Source: Gracilibacillus timonensis
GTDB lineage: Bacteria > Bacillota > Bacilli > Bacillales > Amphibacillaceae
Direction of reading: 5' to 3'
DNA: 64,000 nt
NCBI RefSeq assembly: GCF_900086715.1
Contig: NZ_FLKH01000010.1
Span: forward strand, 620,001-684,000
Both the position numbers and the translations under genes were made by a program. The notes under the pieces are model-generated. The model was not told the DNA's origin, did no database searches, and saw nothing but the letters and a program-made list of their open reading frames with translations. Positions 17,537-24,495 of the stretch are shown here, piece after piece. Within the stretch, counting starts at the first letter, position 1. The number at the start of each line of letters is the position of its first letter.

Positions 17537-18403
17537 CTATTTCTTTACGGATAGTTGATAACAGCGGTCATAACAGTTGAAATGGTATGGCTCTATCTTT
17601 TCTTCAATCTTTTTTGTTTGAAATGCATGTTCCGATAGGTAAGTTAATAGCTTGGGCAAATGGTCCGCTGTATTCTGCGTGTCATGCAACAAAATAATGG
17701 GTGTTTCTCCAGCGTTAAACAGCTCCTCTATTTGCTCGATAACCGCGTTCACATACTGGTTGCCGGGTAATGACCAGTCATCACTGTCTACATTCCAATC
17801 CCACACTTTGAACCCCTCATTATCTAAAACGTTCCGATAAGATTCCGTTAAATATGGAACACTGCCATAAGGTGTTCGGATCAGACTAGACTGGACTCCT
17901 GTCATTTGTTGAAGTGTTTTCTGAGCAGTCATCATTTCTTCAAGGGCAGATTGTTCCGATTTATAAAAGTGGTGGATATCGTGAGTAACACCATGTAAAC
18001 CGACAGCATGATCTTCCTCCACAATTTCATCTATCGCTCCCGGAAACTCTCTCATGGCGGGTTCCAACATGAAAAATGTTGCTTCTGCATCAAATTCGCT
18101 TAAAGCAGCTAAAATATCTGTAGTTGCTGAAGAAGGCCCGTCATCAAAGGTTAAATAGATTGTTTTTTCTTCCTTTCCAGGAACAAGCTCCTGATCCGTT
18201 TGCGACTTCTCCGATTCTGTTTTCTGAACGTCTGATGAAAAGATATACTCCTCCGCTTTTTGGTCAAGTTCTGTTTCTGAATGATGACTTGTCAAAGCTG
18301 GCGCCTTCGACTTTGATTCCACCTGATCATGGTTAACATCACTTTGAAGGACATAAAAAATGACCAAACAGGCAAGGGGGATAAGCCATTTCAGTTGTTT
18401 CAT
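17537..18403 (-). CDS. Polysaccharide deacetylase (NodB domain), exported
   Basis: This 288-residue protein has an N-terminal signal/anchor (about residues 5-20), a charged linker of about 70 residues, and a NodB domain with all carbohydrate esterase 4 motifs: TFDDGP (motif 1), LHGVTHDIHH (metal His, motif 2), RTPYGS (motif 3), DWNVDSDDW (motif 4) and ILLHD (motif 5). It should remove N-acetyl groups from GlcNAc or MurNAc of peptidoglycan outside the cell, a change that often lowers muramidase sensitivity. It heads a two-gene operon with the amidase at 16792, and its promoter region carries the TCATCTTTA direct repeats shared with the response-regulator gene. Confidence 0.9.
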   Translation of the reverse strand: MKQLKWLIPLACLVIFYVLQSDVNHDQVESKSKAPALTSHHSETELDQKAEEYIFSSDVQKTESEKSQTDQELVPGKEEKTIYLTFDDGPSSATTDILAALSEFDAEATFFMLEPAMREFPGAIDEIVEEDHAVGLHGVTHDIHHFYKSEQSALEEMMTAQKTLQQMTGVQSSLIRTPYGSVPYLTESYRNVLDNEGFKVWDWNVDSDDWSLPGNQYVNAVIEQIEELFNAGETPIILLHDTQNTADHLPKLLTYLSEHAFQTKKIEEKIEPYHFNCYDRCYQLSVKK

Positions 18404-18461
18404 GTAAAAACCTCTATTCTATTTCGTTTTTTATGCTCATTCATAGATTAAAATAATGACA

Positions 18462-18483
18462 TAAAGATGAGATCAAGATGAGA
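18462..18483 (-). promoter_or_regulatory. Response-regulator box A (deacetylase-amidase operon)
   Basis: On the minus strand two 11-bp direct repeats, TCTCATCTTGA and TCTCATCTTTA, stand end to end, followed by a weaker third (TGTCATTATTT). The box ends 59 bases before the deacetylase start. Near-identical boxes lie at 19585 and 22224. Tandem repeats of 11-bp period are the usual binding form of OmpR/PhoB-family regulators. Confidence 0.6.
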
Positions 18484-18760
18484 AGGATTTAAACTAAAGA
18501 TTGGTTAAGAAAGCCGAACTTAATCCCGCTGGTCCTTTTCCTTCCAACCAAAATAGGTACGGAATTGACGGAAGGACATATTATGTAAATTCTACTTGGG
18601 ATCACTTGGAGACATCATAATACTTGCCGACCACTAGACGATTTAGGTTCGCAGACATAAGAACCATGACGTTGCGAAGTTAGTCTACTTCCACATTCCC
18701 CACCGCAAAACCAAGGGTCCCAGCCACCACAAAATTCCTATAGCCAAACTACGCTAAAAA
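18484..18760. other. Noncoding spacer
   Basis: No gene, RNA motif or strong hairpin is recognised between response-regulator box A and the terminator of the second amidase. The base composition is richer in C and mixed compared with neighbouring intergenic DNA. Confidence 0.5.
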
Positions 18761-18802
18761 GCCATCCACTTCAGTGACAGATAACGTCATAAAGTGGATG
18801 GC
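18761..18802 (-). terminator. Terminator of second amidase gene
   Basis: GCCATCCACTT pairs perfectly with AAGTGGATGGC, and on the minus strand the stem is followed by TTTTT. It lies 30 bases after the amidase stop at 18833. Confidence 0.8.
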
Positions 18803-18832
18803 CTATGATGAACATAATTATTGGATCAGCGG

Positions 18833-19510
18833 TTAGAAAAGCCAATTAAAAATACCTCGTTTTTCCGCTTTCTCTTTGTATTCTTTAATCCCTTCAACAA
18901 TGGAAGTGGCAACACGTGATTGAAAATCGTCTGTCCACATTTCAGATTCTTCCTTGGGGTTTGTCAGATAACCTACTTCTAACAATACTGCAGGCATTTC
19001 CGTATCCTTTACAACGAATAAATCTTTCTTTGTTGTTCCTCTATCATTAAATCCGGTTGCCTCAACCACATGTTTCTGTATCATCTTGGCAAAGCGACGG
19101 GAATCTTTGTGATAATAAAACGTTTCTGTCCCTGCAACCTCTGGGCTGGAAAAAGTGTTGCCGTGGATAGATAAAAATAAATCGGCATTTAATTTATTAG
19201 CATATTTGGGTCTGTAGCGGCTTTCCTGCGATATAAAGTTATCCTCTGTTCTGGTCATAAAAACCTCTATTTCCGGATCTTGTTTCAACTTTTCTTCTAT
19301 TTTTTTTGATAAACTTAACGTGAATTTTTTTTCATATTTGCCGCTAGCACCTGTAGCCCCGTTATCCTTACCGCCATGTCCCGCATCGATGACAACTTTT
19401 AAATCAGAATTACTCTCCATCTTAGGGCGGGGATTGTTTATGCTAACCACTAATATGAATATTAGGATGAGTAACACAGATAATGTAATCATTAATATCC
19501 CTTTTTTCAT
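18833..19510 (-). CDS. N-acetylmuramoyl-L-alanine amidase (Amidase_3), second copy
   Basis: The 225-residue protein repeats the architecture of the amidase at 16792: an N-terminal anchor (residues 4-25), then VVIDAGHGGKDNGA, SGKYEKKFTLSL, LFLSIHGNTFSSPEV and AVLLEVGYLTNPKEE holding the zinc ligands and catalytic Glu. The two proteins share long identical stretches, so they arose by duplication. It is transcribed alone, between its own regulatory box at 19585 and a strong terminator. It presumably trims peptidoglycan stem peptides at the cell surface. Confidence 0.9.
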   Translation of the reverse strand: MKKGILMITLSVLLILIFILVVSINNPRPKMESNSDLKVVIDAGHGGKDNGATGASGKYEKKFTLSLSKKIEEKLKQDPEIEVFMTRTEDNFISQESRYRPKYANKLNADLFLSIHGNTFSSPEVAGTETFYYHKDSRRFAKMIQKHVVEATGFNDRGTTKKDLFVVKDTEMPAVLLEVGYLTNPKEESEMWTDDFQSRVATSIVEGIKEYKEKAEKRGIFNWLF

Positions 19511-19584
19511 ACTTATTCCTTCCTTCCAATTCTCTATAGTTTAGGAATTCCTTTTATCCTTGGTTATAGGATAATGGCGGGAAA

Positions 19585-19606
19585 TAAAGATGAGGTAAAG
19601 ATGATA
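19585..19606 (-). promoter_or_regulatory. Response-regulator box B (second amidase)
   Basis: On the minus strand TATCATCTTTA and CCTCATCTTTA form an 11-bp tandem repeat 75 bases before the amidase start. It matches boxes A (18462) and C (22224). Confidence 0.6.
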
Positions 19607-19643
19607 TCAATATCATTTAAAGAATAATAGGAAGCATACAAAA

Positions 19644-19691
19644 AAGCCTTTCGTTCCATACATTAACAGCGTATCCTGGAACGAAAAGCTT
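19644..19691 (-). terminator. Terminator of the two-component operon
   Basis: AAGCCTTTCGTTCCA and TGGAACGAAAAGCTT form a 15-bp stem with one mismatch. On the minus strand it is followed by a TTTTT run, 11 bases after the sensor kinase stop. Confidence 0.75.
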
Positions 19692-19701
19692 GAGTAAACA
19701 G

Positions 19702-21486
19702 CTATTTCTCTTTGTTCAAAAAGAAGTAAAACAGCACACCATCTTCGGTATTCATGACACCATATTCTACATCGTGCAACTCTAAAATATTCTTTGAAAT
19801 AGCTAGTCCTAACCCTGTCCCGCCTTCCGAACGTCTGCGAGACATATCTCCATGATAAAAACGATCCCATATTTTCTCTACATGTTCCTGCGCAATATGA
19901 ATGCCTTTATTTTCCACACATACTTTCACACGCTCCTGCTCTTCTATCGTGGAAACAATAATACTTTTATTTTCTGGCGTGTGCCGAATCGCATTGGTAA
20001 TAAAGTTGGTCACTACTTGTTCTATGCGATGCTGATTTGCAACCACCTTAATCGGAGAAAGTTGTTTATGCACATGTAAATTCTTGCTCGTAATATCTAA
20101 AGCTAATTGTTCACATATATACTCCATGATTTGATCAATATAGAAAACGTCCATTTTCATTTTATACGTACCCGATTCAAATTTCGCTAATTCGAGCATG
20201 TCAACAATGAGCATATCCATTTTATCTACTTCTTTGGACATTGCTTTAAAATAATACTCTTTTTTATCACTGGCAATCCCATCTTCTAAAACAGAGATAC
20301 AGCTTTTCATAATACTTAACGGCGTCTTTAATTCATGAGAAACCCCAGAAATAAAATCTTTACGTGTATTTTCTAATTGTTTTTCTTTCTCTATATCCTG
20401 CTGCAGCTGATTAATATATGAATGTAATGTATGAGAAAGTGTATTAATATTGTGTGACAAGGTGCCAATTTCATCCTTTGATGCAATTGGTATGGATTCT
20501 GAAAAATCCAGGTTTGCCATCTTGCTGGTTGTATTGTTAATTCGTAACAATGGTCTAGCGATTTTCTTTGAATAATAAAAGGATGCAAGAACAATCAAGA
20601 GCAATACAAATATAATTAGGTATACATAATAATCCTCCATCATCTGTGCCGCTTCATCAATGGGCTGTAAGGATGTCATTGCAAAAATATAGCTCGTATC
20701 ACCATTAATATCTTTAATAGGTCTAAGGAATATTTTGTATTCCATATTATTTTGCGTATAATCCATGGTTCTAGCATCGGTATCGGGCTTCTCATTAAAA
20801 AGCAGGTTTTGTTGAAATTGTTTGATGCGTTCGACAAACAAACGATTGGTATATATGTTGGAGCGAATCGTCCCTTCAGGTAACTGAAATTCTTCAATGG
20901 TTCCCCTTAAAAATATTGATGAGTCTTCTTTTGGGGAAGATTCCGTTGTCACTCCATTACCATATAGCTTTTTGGTTAGCTGCTTATTTTCCAAGGTGAT
21001 AATTCCGTTCTCTTTCATCAAAATAGCAGGGATTACCGCATCATCTTTCATGATCCCATCAATCATGATTTCCTTTCCCCTTTCTAACTGAAATTTTAAT
21101 CTGTCCATATCTTCTAAGCCCGTAAAGCTATATAATGGTATGGTTATATCGCGGTCCATAAAATCCTCGTTTTCGGTACGGTCAATATGAACTTTTACAG
21201 AAAAATCATTGGCATTTTTAATAGTACCTGCACTATCTAATGTGGTAATCCATGTGGCATGCTCCTTATAGAAATCCTGCTCCAGCTTTTGAATTACTGA
21301 TACATCTCCATCAGCCTTTACATACTCCTCCTGAAAAGATTGAATACCTGTTTCAATATCGTTTATTTTTTGATTTGCATAATATTGCTTAAAAAATACC
21401 GTTTGTCCAATGAAAACAACCGCCAAAATGAGCATACATAACATCGTTGTCAGCAAAAATAATTTTAATACGATCCCTTTTTTCAT
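19702..21486 (-). CDS. Membrane sensor histidine kinase (VanS-like position)
   Basis: The 594-residue kinase has a first transmembrane helix (about 7-29), a large extracytoplasmic domain of about 250 residues, a second helix (about 285-305), HAMP, a HisKA motif VSHELKTPLSIM, and an ATPase domain with NAIRHTPENK and GGTGLGLAIS. The start overlaps the stop of the response regulator gene by four bases, so they are translationally coupled. The big outer domain is longer than in enterococcal VanS proteins and shows no family I can name; it may sense a wall fragment, antibiotic or envelope stress. Position beside a divergent van-like operon suggests it regulates wall modification. Confidence 0.88.
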   Translation of the reverse strand: MKKGIVLKLFLLTTMLCMLILAVVFIGQTVFFKQYYANQKINDIETGIQSFQEEYVKADGDVSVIQKLEQDFYKEHATWITTLDSAGTIKNANDFSVKVHIDRTENEDFMDRDITIPLYSFTGLEDMDRLKFQLERGKEIMIDGIMKDDAVIPAILMKENGIITLENKQLTKKLYGNGVTTESSPKEDSSIFLRGTIEEFQLPEGTIRSNIYTNRLFVERIKQFQQNLLFNEKPDTDARTMDYTQNNMEYKIFLRPIKDINGDTSYIFAMTSLQPIDEAAQMMEDYYVYLIIFVLLLIVLASFYYSKKIARPLLRINNTTSKMANLDFSESIPIASKDEIGTLSHNINTLSHTLHSYINQLQQDIEKEKQLENTRKDFISGVSHELKTPLSIMKSCISVLEDGIASDKKEYYFKAMSKEVDKMDMLIVDMLELAKFESGTYKMKMDVFYIDQIMEYICEQLALDITSKNLHVHKQLSPIKVVANQHRIEQVVTNFITNAIRHTPENKSIIVSTIEEQERVKVCVENKGIHIAQEHVEKIWDRFYHGDMSRRRSEGGTGLGLAISKNILELHDVEYGVMNTEDGVLFYFFLNKEK

Positions 21487-22169
21487 GCTCTTGCCTCAAA
21501 TTTATAACCGACACGAATAACCGTTACGATACTATTTGCTTTATCGCCTAATTTATGACGTAAATTACGGATGTGACTATTGATGGTACGATCATCACCG
21601 GCAAATTCATAACCCCAAATGTTAATGATTAGCTGCTCTCTCGTAATAATAATCCCTGGATTTTGCATCAAATAAGCTAATATTTCAAACTCGGTATGCG
21701 TCAGGCTTATATGAACTCCGTTTACTTTCACTGCATGGGAAGGAATATGGATGTGGATGCCATTCTCAGCCAAGGTATCTTCATTAGAAAATGTATTCCC
21801 GTAAGAATAGCGGCTATTAATTAATCGTTTTACTCTTGCTAACAAAATGGGCGGACTATATGGTTTGGTAACATAGTCATCGGCACCTAATTCAAAACCA
21901 AGCAATGTATCATCCTCATCCGAACGTGCTGTCAACATAATAATGGCTACATTGGAGTTTTTGCGAATTCGTCTGCATACAGTCCATCCGTCTAACTCCG
22001 GCAGCATGATATCCAGAATAATCAAATGTATGTCATACGCTTCAAAAATGGCTAGTGCTTCCTTTCCATCCACCGCTTCCAATACGGCATATCCTTCATT
22101 CAATAAATAATCTTTCACTATTTCACGTAATATATCTTCGTCCTCAACAATTAATATGGTTTTTTGCAT
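21483..22169 (-). CDS. OmpR-family response regulator (VanR-like)
   Basis: The 228-residue protein has a receiver domain (TILIVEDEDILRE with the acidic pocket, phospho-acceptor Asp in LIILDIMLPELDG, Lys in YVTKPYSP) and a C-terminal winged helix (TEFEILAYLMQNPG ... DDRTINSHIRNLRHKLG). The ATG at 22169 follows GAGGGAGAAAA; a longer frame to 22211 lacks a ribosome site. It is upstream of and overlaps the kinase gene. The direct repeats at 22224 before its own gene and at two neighbouring wall-gene promoters suggest autoregulation and a small local regulon. Confidence 0.92.
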   Translation of the reverse strand: MQKTILIVEDEDILREIVKDYLLNEGYAVLEAVDGKEALAIFEAYDIHLIILDIMLPELDGWTVCRRIRKNSNVAIIMLTARSDEDDTLLGFELGADDYVTKPYSPPILLARVKRLINSRYSYGNTFSNEDTLAENGIHIHIPSHAVKVNGVHISLTHTEFEILAYLMQNPGIIITREQLIINIWGYEFAGDDRTINSHIRNLRHKLGDKANSIVTVIRVGYKFEARA

Positions 22170-22223
22170 TTTTCTCCCTCGCAATGTCAAAAAGTTCGTA
22201 TGTATAAGCATACCATAATGATG

Positions 22224-22245
22224 TAAAGATGAGATAAAGACATGA
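22224..22245 (-). promoter_or_regulatory. Response-regulator box C (autoregulation)
   Basis: In plus-strand terms TAAAGATGAGA is followed directly by TAAAGACATGA; the first half is identical to the box A half. The region ATCTCATCTTTA..TCATTAT on the minus strand matches box A over almost its whole length. It lies 55 bases before the regulator start. Confidence 0.6.
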
Positions 22246-22531
22246 TATCTTTGTCAGGAAATTGTTGGTGACACGTTTTTCTGTACTTGCATGAATGTAT
22301 TTAGTTTAAGCTTTTTTCGTCATACTATATACGTATTATCTAAAGTTAAGGCGTGAATTTGTTGTTTTTAGGTATATTTTATTAGCTATCGTAATAGTGT
22401 CCGTTCCTTTGCGATTATAAGTCCATTAACAAAAATTCCTCATTCGATACGCTCATTATTTTTAAACAACTGTATTTGTCAGGTATCAATAACACCGTAA
22501 TGACAATTTTCATATCTATCCTCCAGCCCTT

Positions 22532-22553
22532 TCGTAAGAATTTTGTAAGAAAT
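22532..22553 (+). promoter_or_regulatory. Direct repeat in the van-like operon promoter region
   Basis: TCGTAAGAATT and TTGTAAGAAAT form an 11-bp tandem repeat about 130 bases before the ligase. Its form is that of an OmpR-family site, and it resembles the TCGTANGAAANT element described for VanR-type regulators from memory. It is not identical to boxes A-C, so whether the adjacent regulator binds it is open. A possible -10 (TTATGA) follows at about 22580. Confidence 0.4.
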
Positions 22554-22599
22554 CTAAGAGAAAATCATTTGTTTCCTGTTATGAAATACGGAAGAAGAA

Positions 22600-22648
22600 C
22601 ACCTGCTAGCTTGGTATGATGTACGTGACAAGCTAGCAAGTGTTTTTT
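22600..22648 (+). terminator. Leader terminator/attenuator before the ligase gene
   Basis: TGCTAGCTTG pairs perfectly with CAAGCTAGCA, extended by CAC/GTG, and is followed by six T residues. It is placed inside the presumed 5' leader, 35 bases before the ligase ATG. No gene ends just upstream on this strand, so it looks like an attenuator rather than a terminator of another gene. No T-box or known riboswitch core was recognised around it. Confidence 0.6.
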
Positions 22649-22682
22649 ATTTGTCACGAACACGAACAAAGGAGCATATCAA

Positions 22683-23738
22683 ATGGGAAAAATACAAATT
22701 GTAATATTATTTGGCGGTTATTCTAGTGAATATGATGTTTCGCTACAATCCGCCCATGCTATTATCGCCAATCTAGATAAAGAGAAATATGATCCTATTT
22801 TAATTGGCATTACACGGGAAGGAAAATGGCTTCGTTACCGTGGGGATGTCGATCACATTCTCAGCAACACTTGGTTTGAAGATCATACCTATTGCCATTC
22901 TATTGTGATCTCACTAGACCGACACGAAAACAAACTGATTGAATTTCATCATGATGATTCTATGGAAACAGTTACGATCGATGCGATTTTTCCAATTCTT
23001 CATGGAAAGTATGGGGAGGATGGGACAGTTCAAGGTATAGCAGAGATCGCTGGCATCCCTATTGTTGGATGTAACACCTTATCCTCAGCAGTATGTATGG
23101 ACAAGAGAAAAGCTCACCAAATCGTCTCTTTGACTGGAATCCATACGCCATCATCCCTTGAATTCTCAAGAAATCATGTATTAGCTGACATTCTCGAGCA
23201 AGCTAAACAGCTAAACTACCCTTTGTTTATAAAGCCAGTAAAAGCTGGTTCCTCATACGGCATTACAAAGGTTTACCAAGATGATGAACTGCCAAGCGCT
23301 ATTAATAAGGCTTTTCAATATGATGATAAATTGGTTATAGAAGCAAACATTGATGGCTTTGAAGTTGGTTGTGCCATTTTAGGAAACCATGACCTAACCA
23401 TTGGTGAAGTAGATGAAATTGAATTAGCGTCGGGTTTTTTTGACTTTAATGAAAAATATACACTAGAAACGGCTAAAATTCATGTTCCCGCTCGCCTAGA
23501 TGCATATCTTACAGAAAAAGTAAAAGAAGCTGCTGCTACTATCTATCGCGCGCTAGACTGCAGCGGGTTGGCACGAGTAGACATGTTCCTAACTCCAGAC
23601 AAGCAAATAGTGTTTAATGAAGTGAACACCTTTCCTGGATTTACAGCACATAGCAGATACCCAACCATGATGAAAGAAATTGGAATAGAGTTTACCGATC
23701 TCTTAGACAGGCTGATTCAATTGGGGTTAGAAAAATGA
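22683..23738 (+). CDS. vanG: D-alanine--D-serine ligase, VanG-like
   Basis: The 351-residue ATP-grasp ligase closely follows VanG: VILFGGYSSEYDVSLQSA, FPILHGKYGEDGTVQG, GCNTLSSAVCMDKRKAH, LFIKPVKAGSSYGITKV, and NEVNTFPGFTAHSRYP. The omega-loop region reads ASGFFDFNEKYTLETAK; EKYT is typical of D-Ala-D-Ala and D-Ala-D-Ser ligases, unlike the D-Ala-D-Lac type. Together with vanXY and vanT downstream, D-Ala-D-Ser formation is the best call; such termini lower vancomycin affinity. The gene overlaps vanXY by four bases. An ordinary Ddl role is the alternative, made unlikely by the operon partners. The ATG follows AAAGGAGC. Confidence 0.85.
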   Translation: MGKIQIVILFGGYSSEYDVSLQSAHAIIANLDKEKYDPILIGITREGKWLRYRGDVDHILSNTWFEDHTYCHSIVISLDRHENKLIEFHHDDSMETVTIDAIFPILHGKYGEDGTVQGIAEIAGIPIVGCNTLSSAVCMDKRKAHQIVSLTGIHTPSSLEFSRNHVLADILEQAKQLNYPLFIKPVKAGSSYGITKVYQDDELPSAINKAFQYDDKLVIEANIDGFEVGCAILGNHDLTIGEVDEIELASGFFDFNEKYTLETAKIHVPARLDAYLTEKVKEAAATIYRALDCSGLARVDMFLTPDKQIVFNEVNTFPGFTAHSRYPTMMKEIGIEFTDLLDRLIQLGLEK

Positions 23739-24490
23739 GTGTTATCACATTGCATAAAGAGGACATTCATAAAGGCTATCAAATGCTAGTGAACAAGCAG
23801 CATTCTATTAAAGATAATCAGTACTTTACAAGACAATTGCTGCCTATGGGGGGCAAGTTCAACAAAACGCTATTGAAAAAAAACACAGGAAACCTACTAA
23901 ATCAGCTTCTCGACACCATCGCTGCTAAAGAAAAAATTGCTCTGGTTAGCGGGTACCGAAGTCAACAAGAGCAAGAAGAGATTTATAAGTCTTCGATAGT
24001 AGAGAACGGCCAGCTATTCACCGAAAAATACGTGGCATTACCAAACTGTAGTGAACACCAAACAGGCATGGCCATTGATTTAGGCGAACGTGCGGATAAT
24101 ATTGATTTCATCCGACCTCACTTCCCTTATTCAGGCATTGCCCAAATTTTAAGAGAGAACGCCGTAAGATATGGTTTTCTCGAACGATATCAAAAACACA
24201 AGGAAGCAGTTACGGGAATCTCTCATGAGCCTTGGCATTTTCGTTATGTTGGTTATCCACACGCCTCCATCATGCACCATCATGATCTTTGTTTAGAAGA
24301 ATATATCCCTTTTATCAAGGATTATAAATTCGGAGAAAAGCATTATGGTTTTTCACTAGATAATAAGAAAGTAGAAGTTAGCTACATCCAGACAGAAGCT
24401 GATTCCATGAACTTGGATTTATCGGATACGCTCTGCTACCAAATATCCGGAAATAATGTGGATGGCTTTATCCTAACTACATGGAGGTGA
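23735..24490 (+). CDS. vanXY: D,D-dipeptidase/carboxypeptidase, VanXY-like
   Basis: The 251-residue protein is a VanY-family zinc peptidase with no signal peptide, as in cytoplasmic VanXY enzymes. Motifs are SGYRSQQEQEEIY, the zinc site SEHQTGMAIDLG (His and Asp ligands), and EPWHFRYVGYPHA (catalytic Glu, third ligand His). VanXY proteins destroy D-Ala-D-Ala dipeptide and trim D-Ala from precursors, clearing normal targets so that D-Ala-D-Ser ends predominate. It overlaps the ligase by four bases and is followed almost at once by vanT, the order of VanC/VanG-type operons. Confidence 0.85.
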   Translation: MSVITLHKEDIHKGYQMLVNKQHSIKDNQYFTRQLLPMGGKFNKTLLKKNTGNLLNQLLDTIAAKEKIALVSGYRSQQEQEEIYKSSIVENGQLFTEKYVALPNCSEHQTGMAIDLGERADNIDFIRPHFPYSGIAQILRENAVRYGFLERYQKHKEAVTGISHEPWHFRYVGYPHASIMHHHDLCLEEYIPFIKDYKFGEKHYGFSLDNKKVEVSYIQTEADSMNLDLSDTLCYQISGNNVDGFILTTWR

Positions 24491-24495
24491 TTTCG

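Noticed and set aside
22186-22200. Possible third GTTCAAAAAG-type element (TCAAAAAGTTCGTA)
   Set aside because: Only one arm is present, with no matching second arm, and it overlaps the response-regulator leader; chance similarity is likely.
22212-22682. T-box or other riboswitch in the van-like leader
   Set aside because: No AGGGTGGNACCGCG T-box core and no known aptamer signature was found; only a terminator hairpin is visible.
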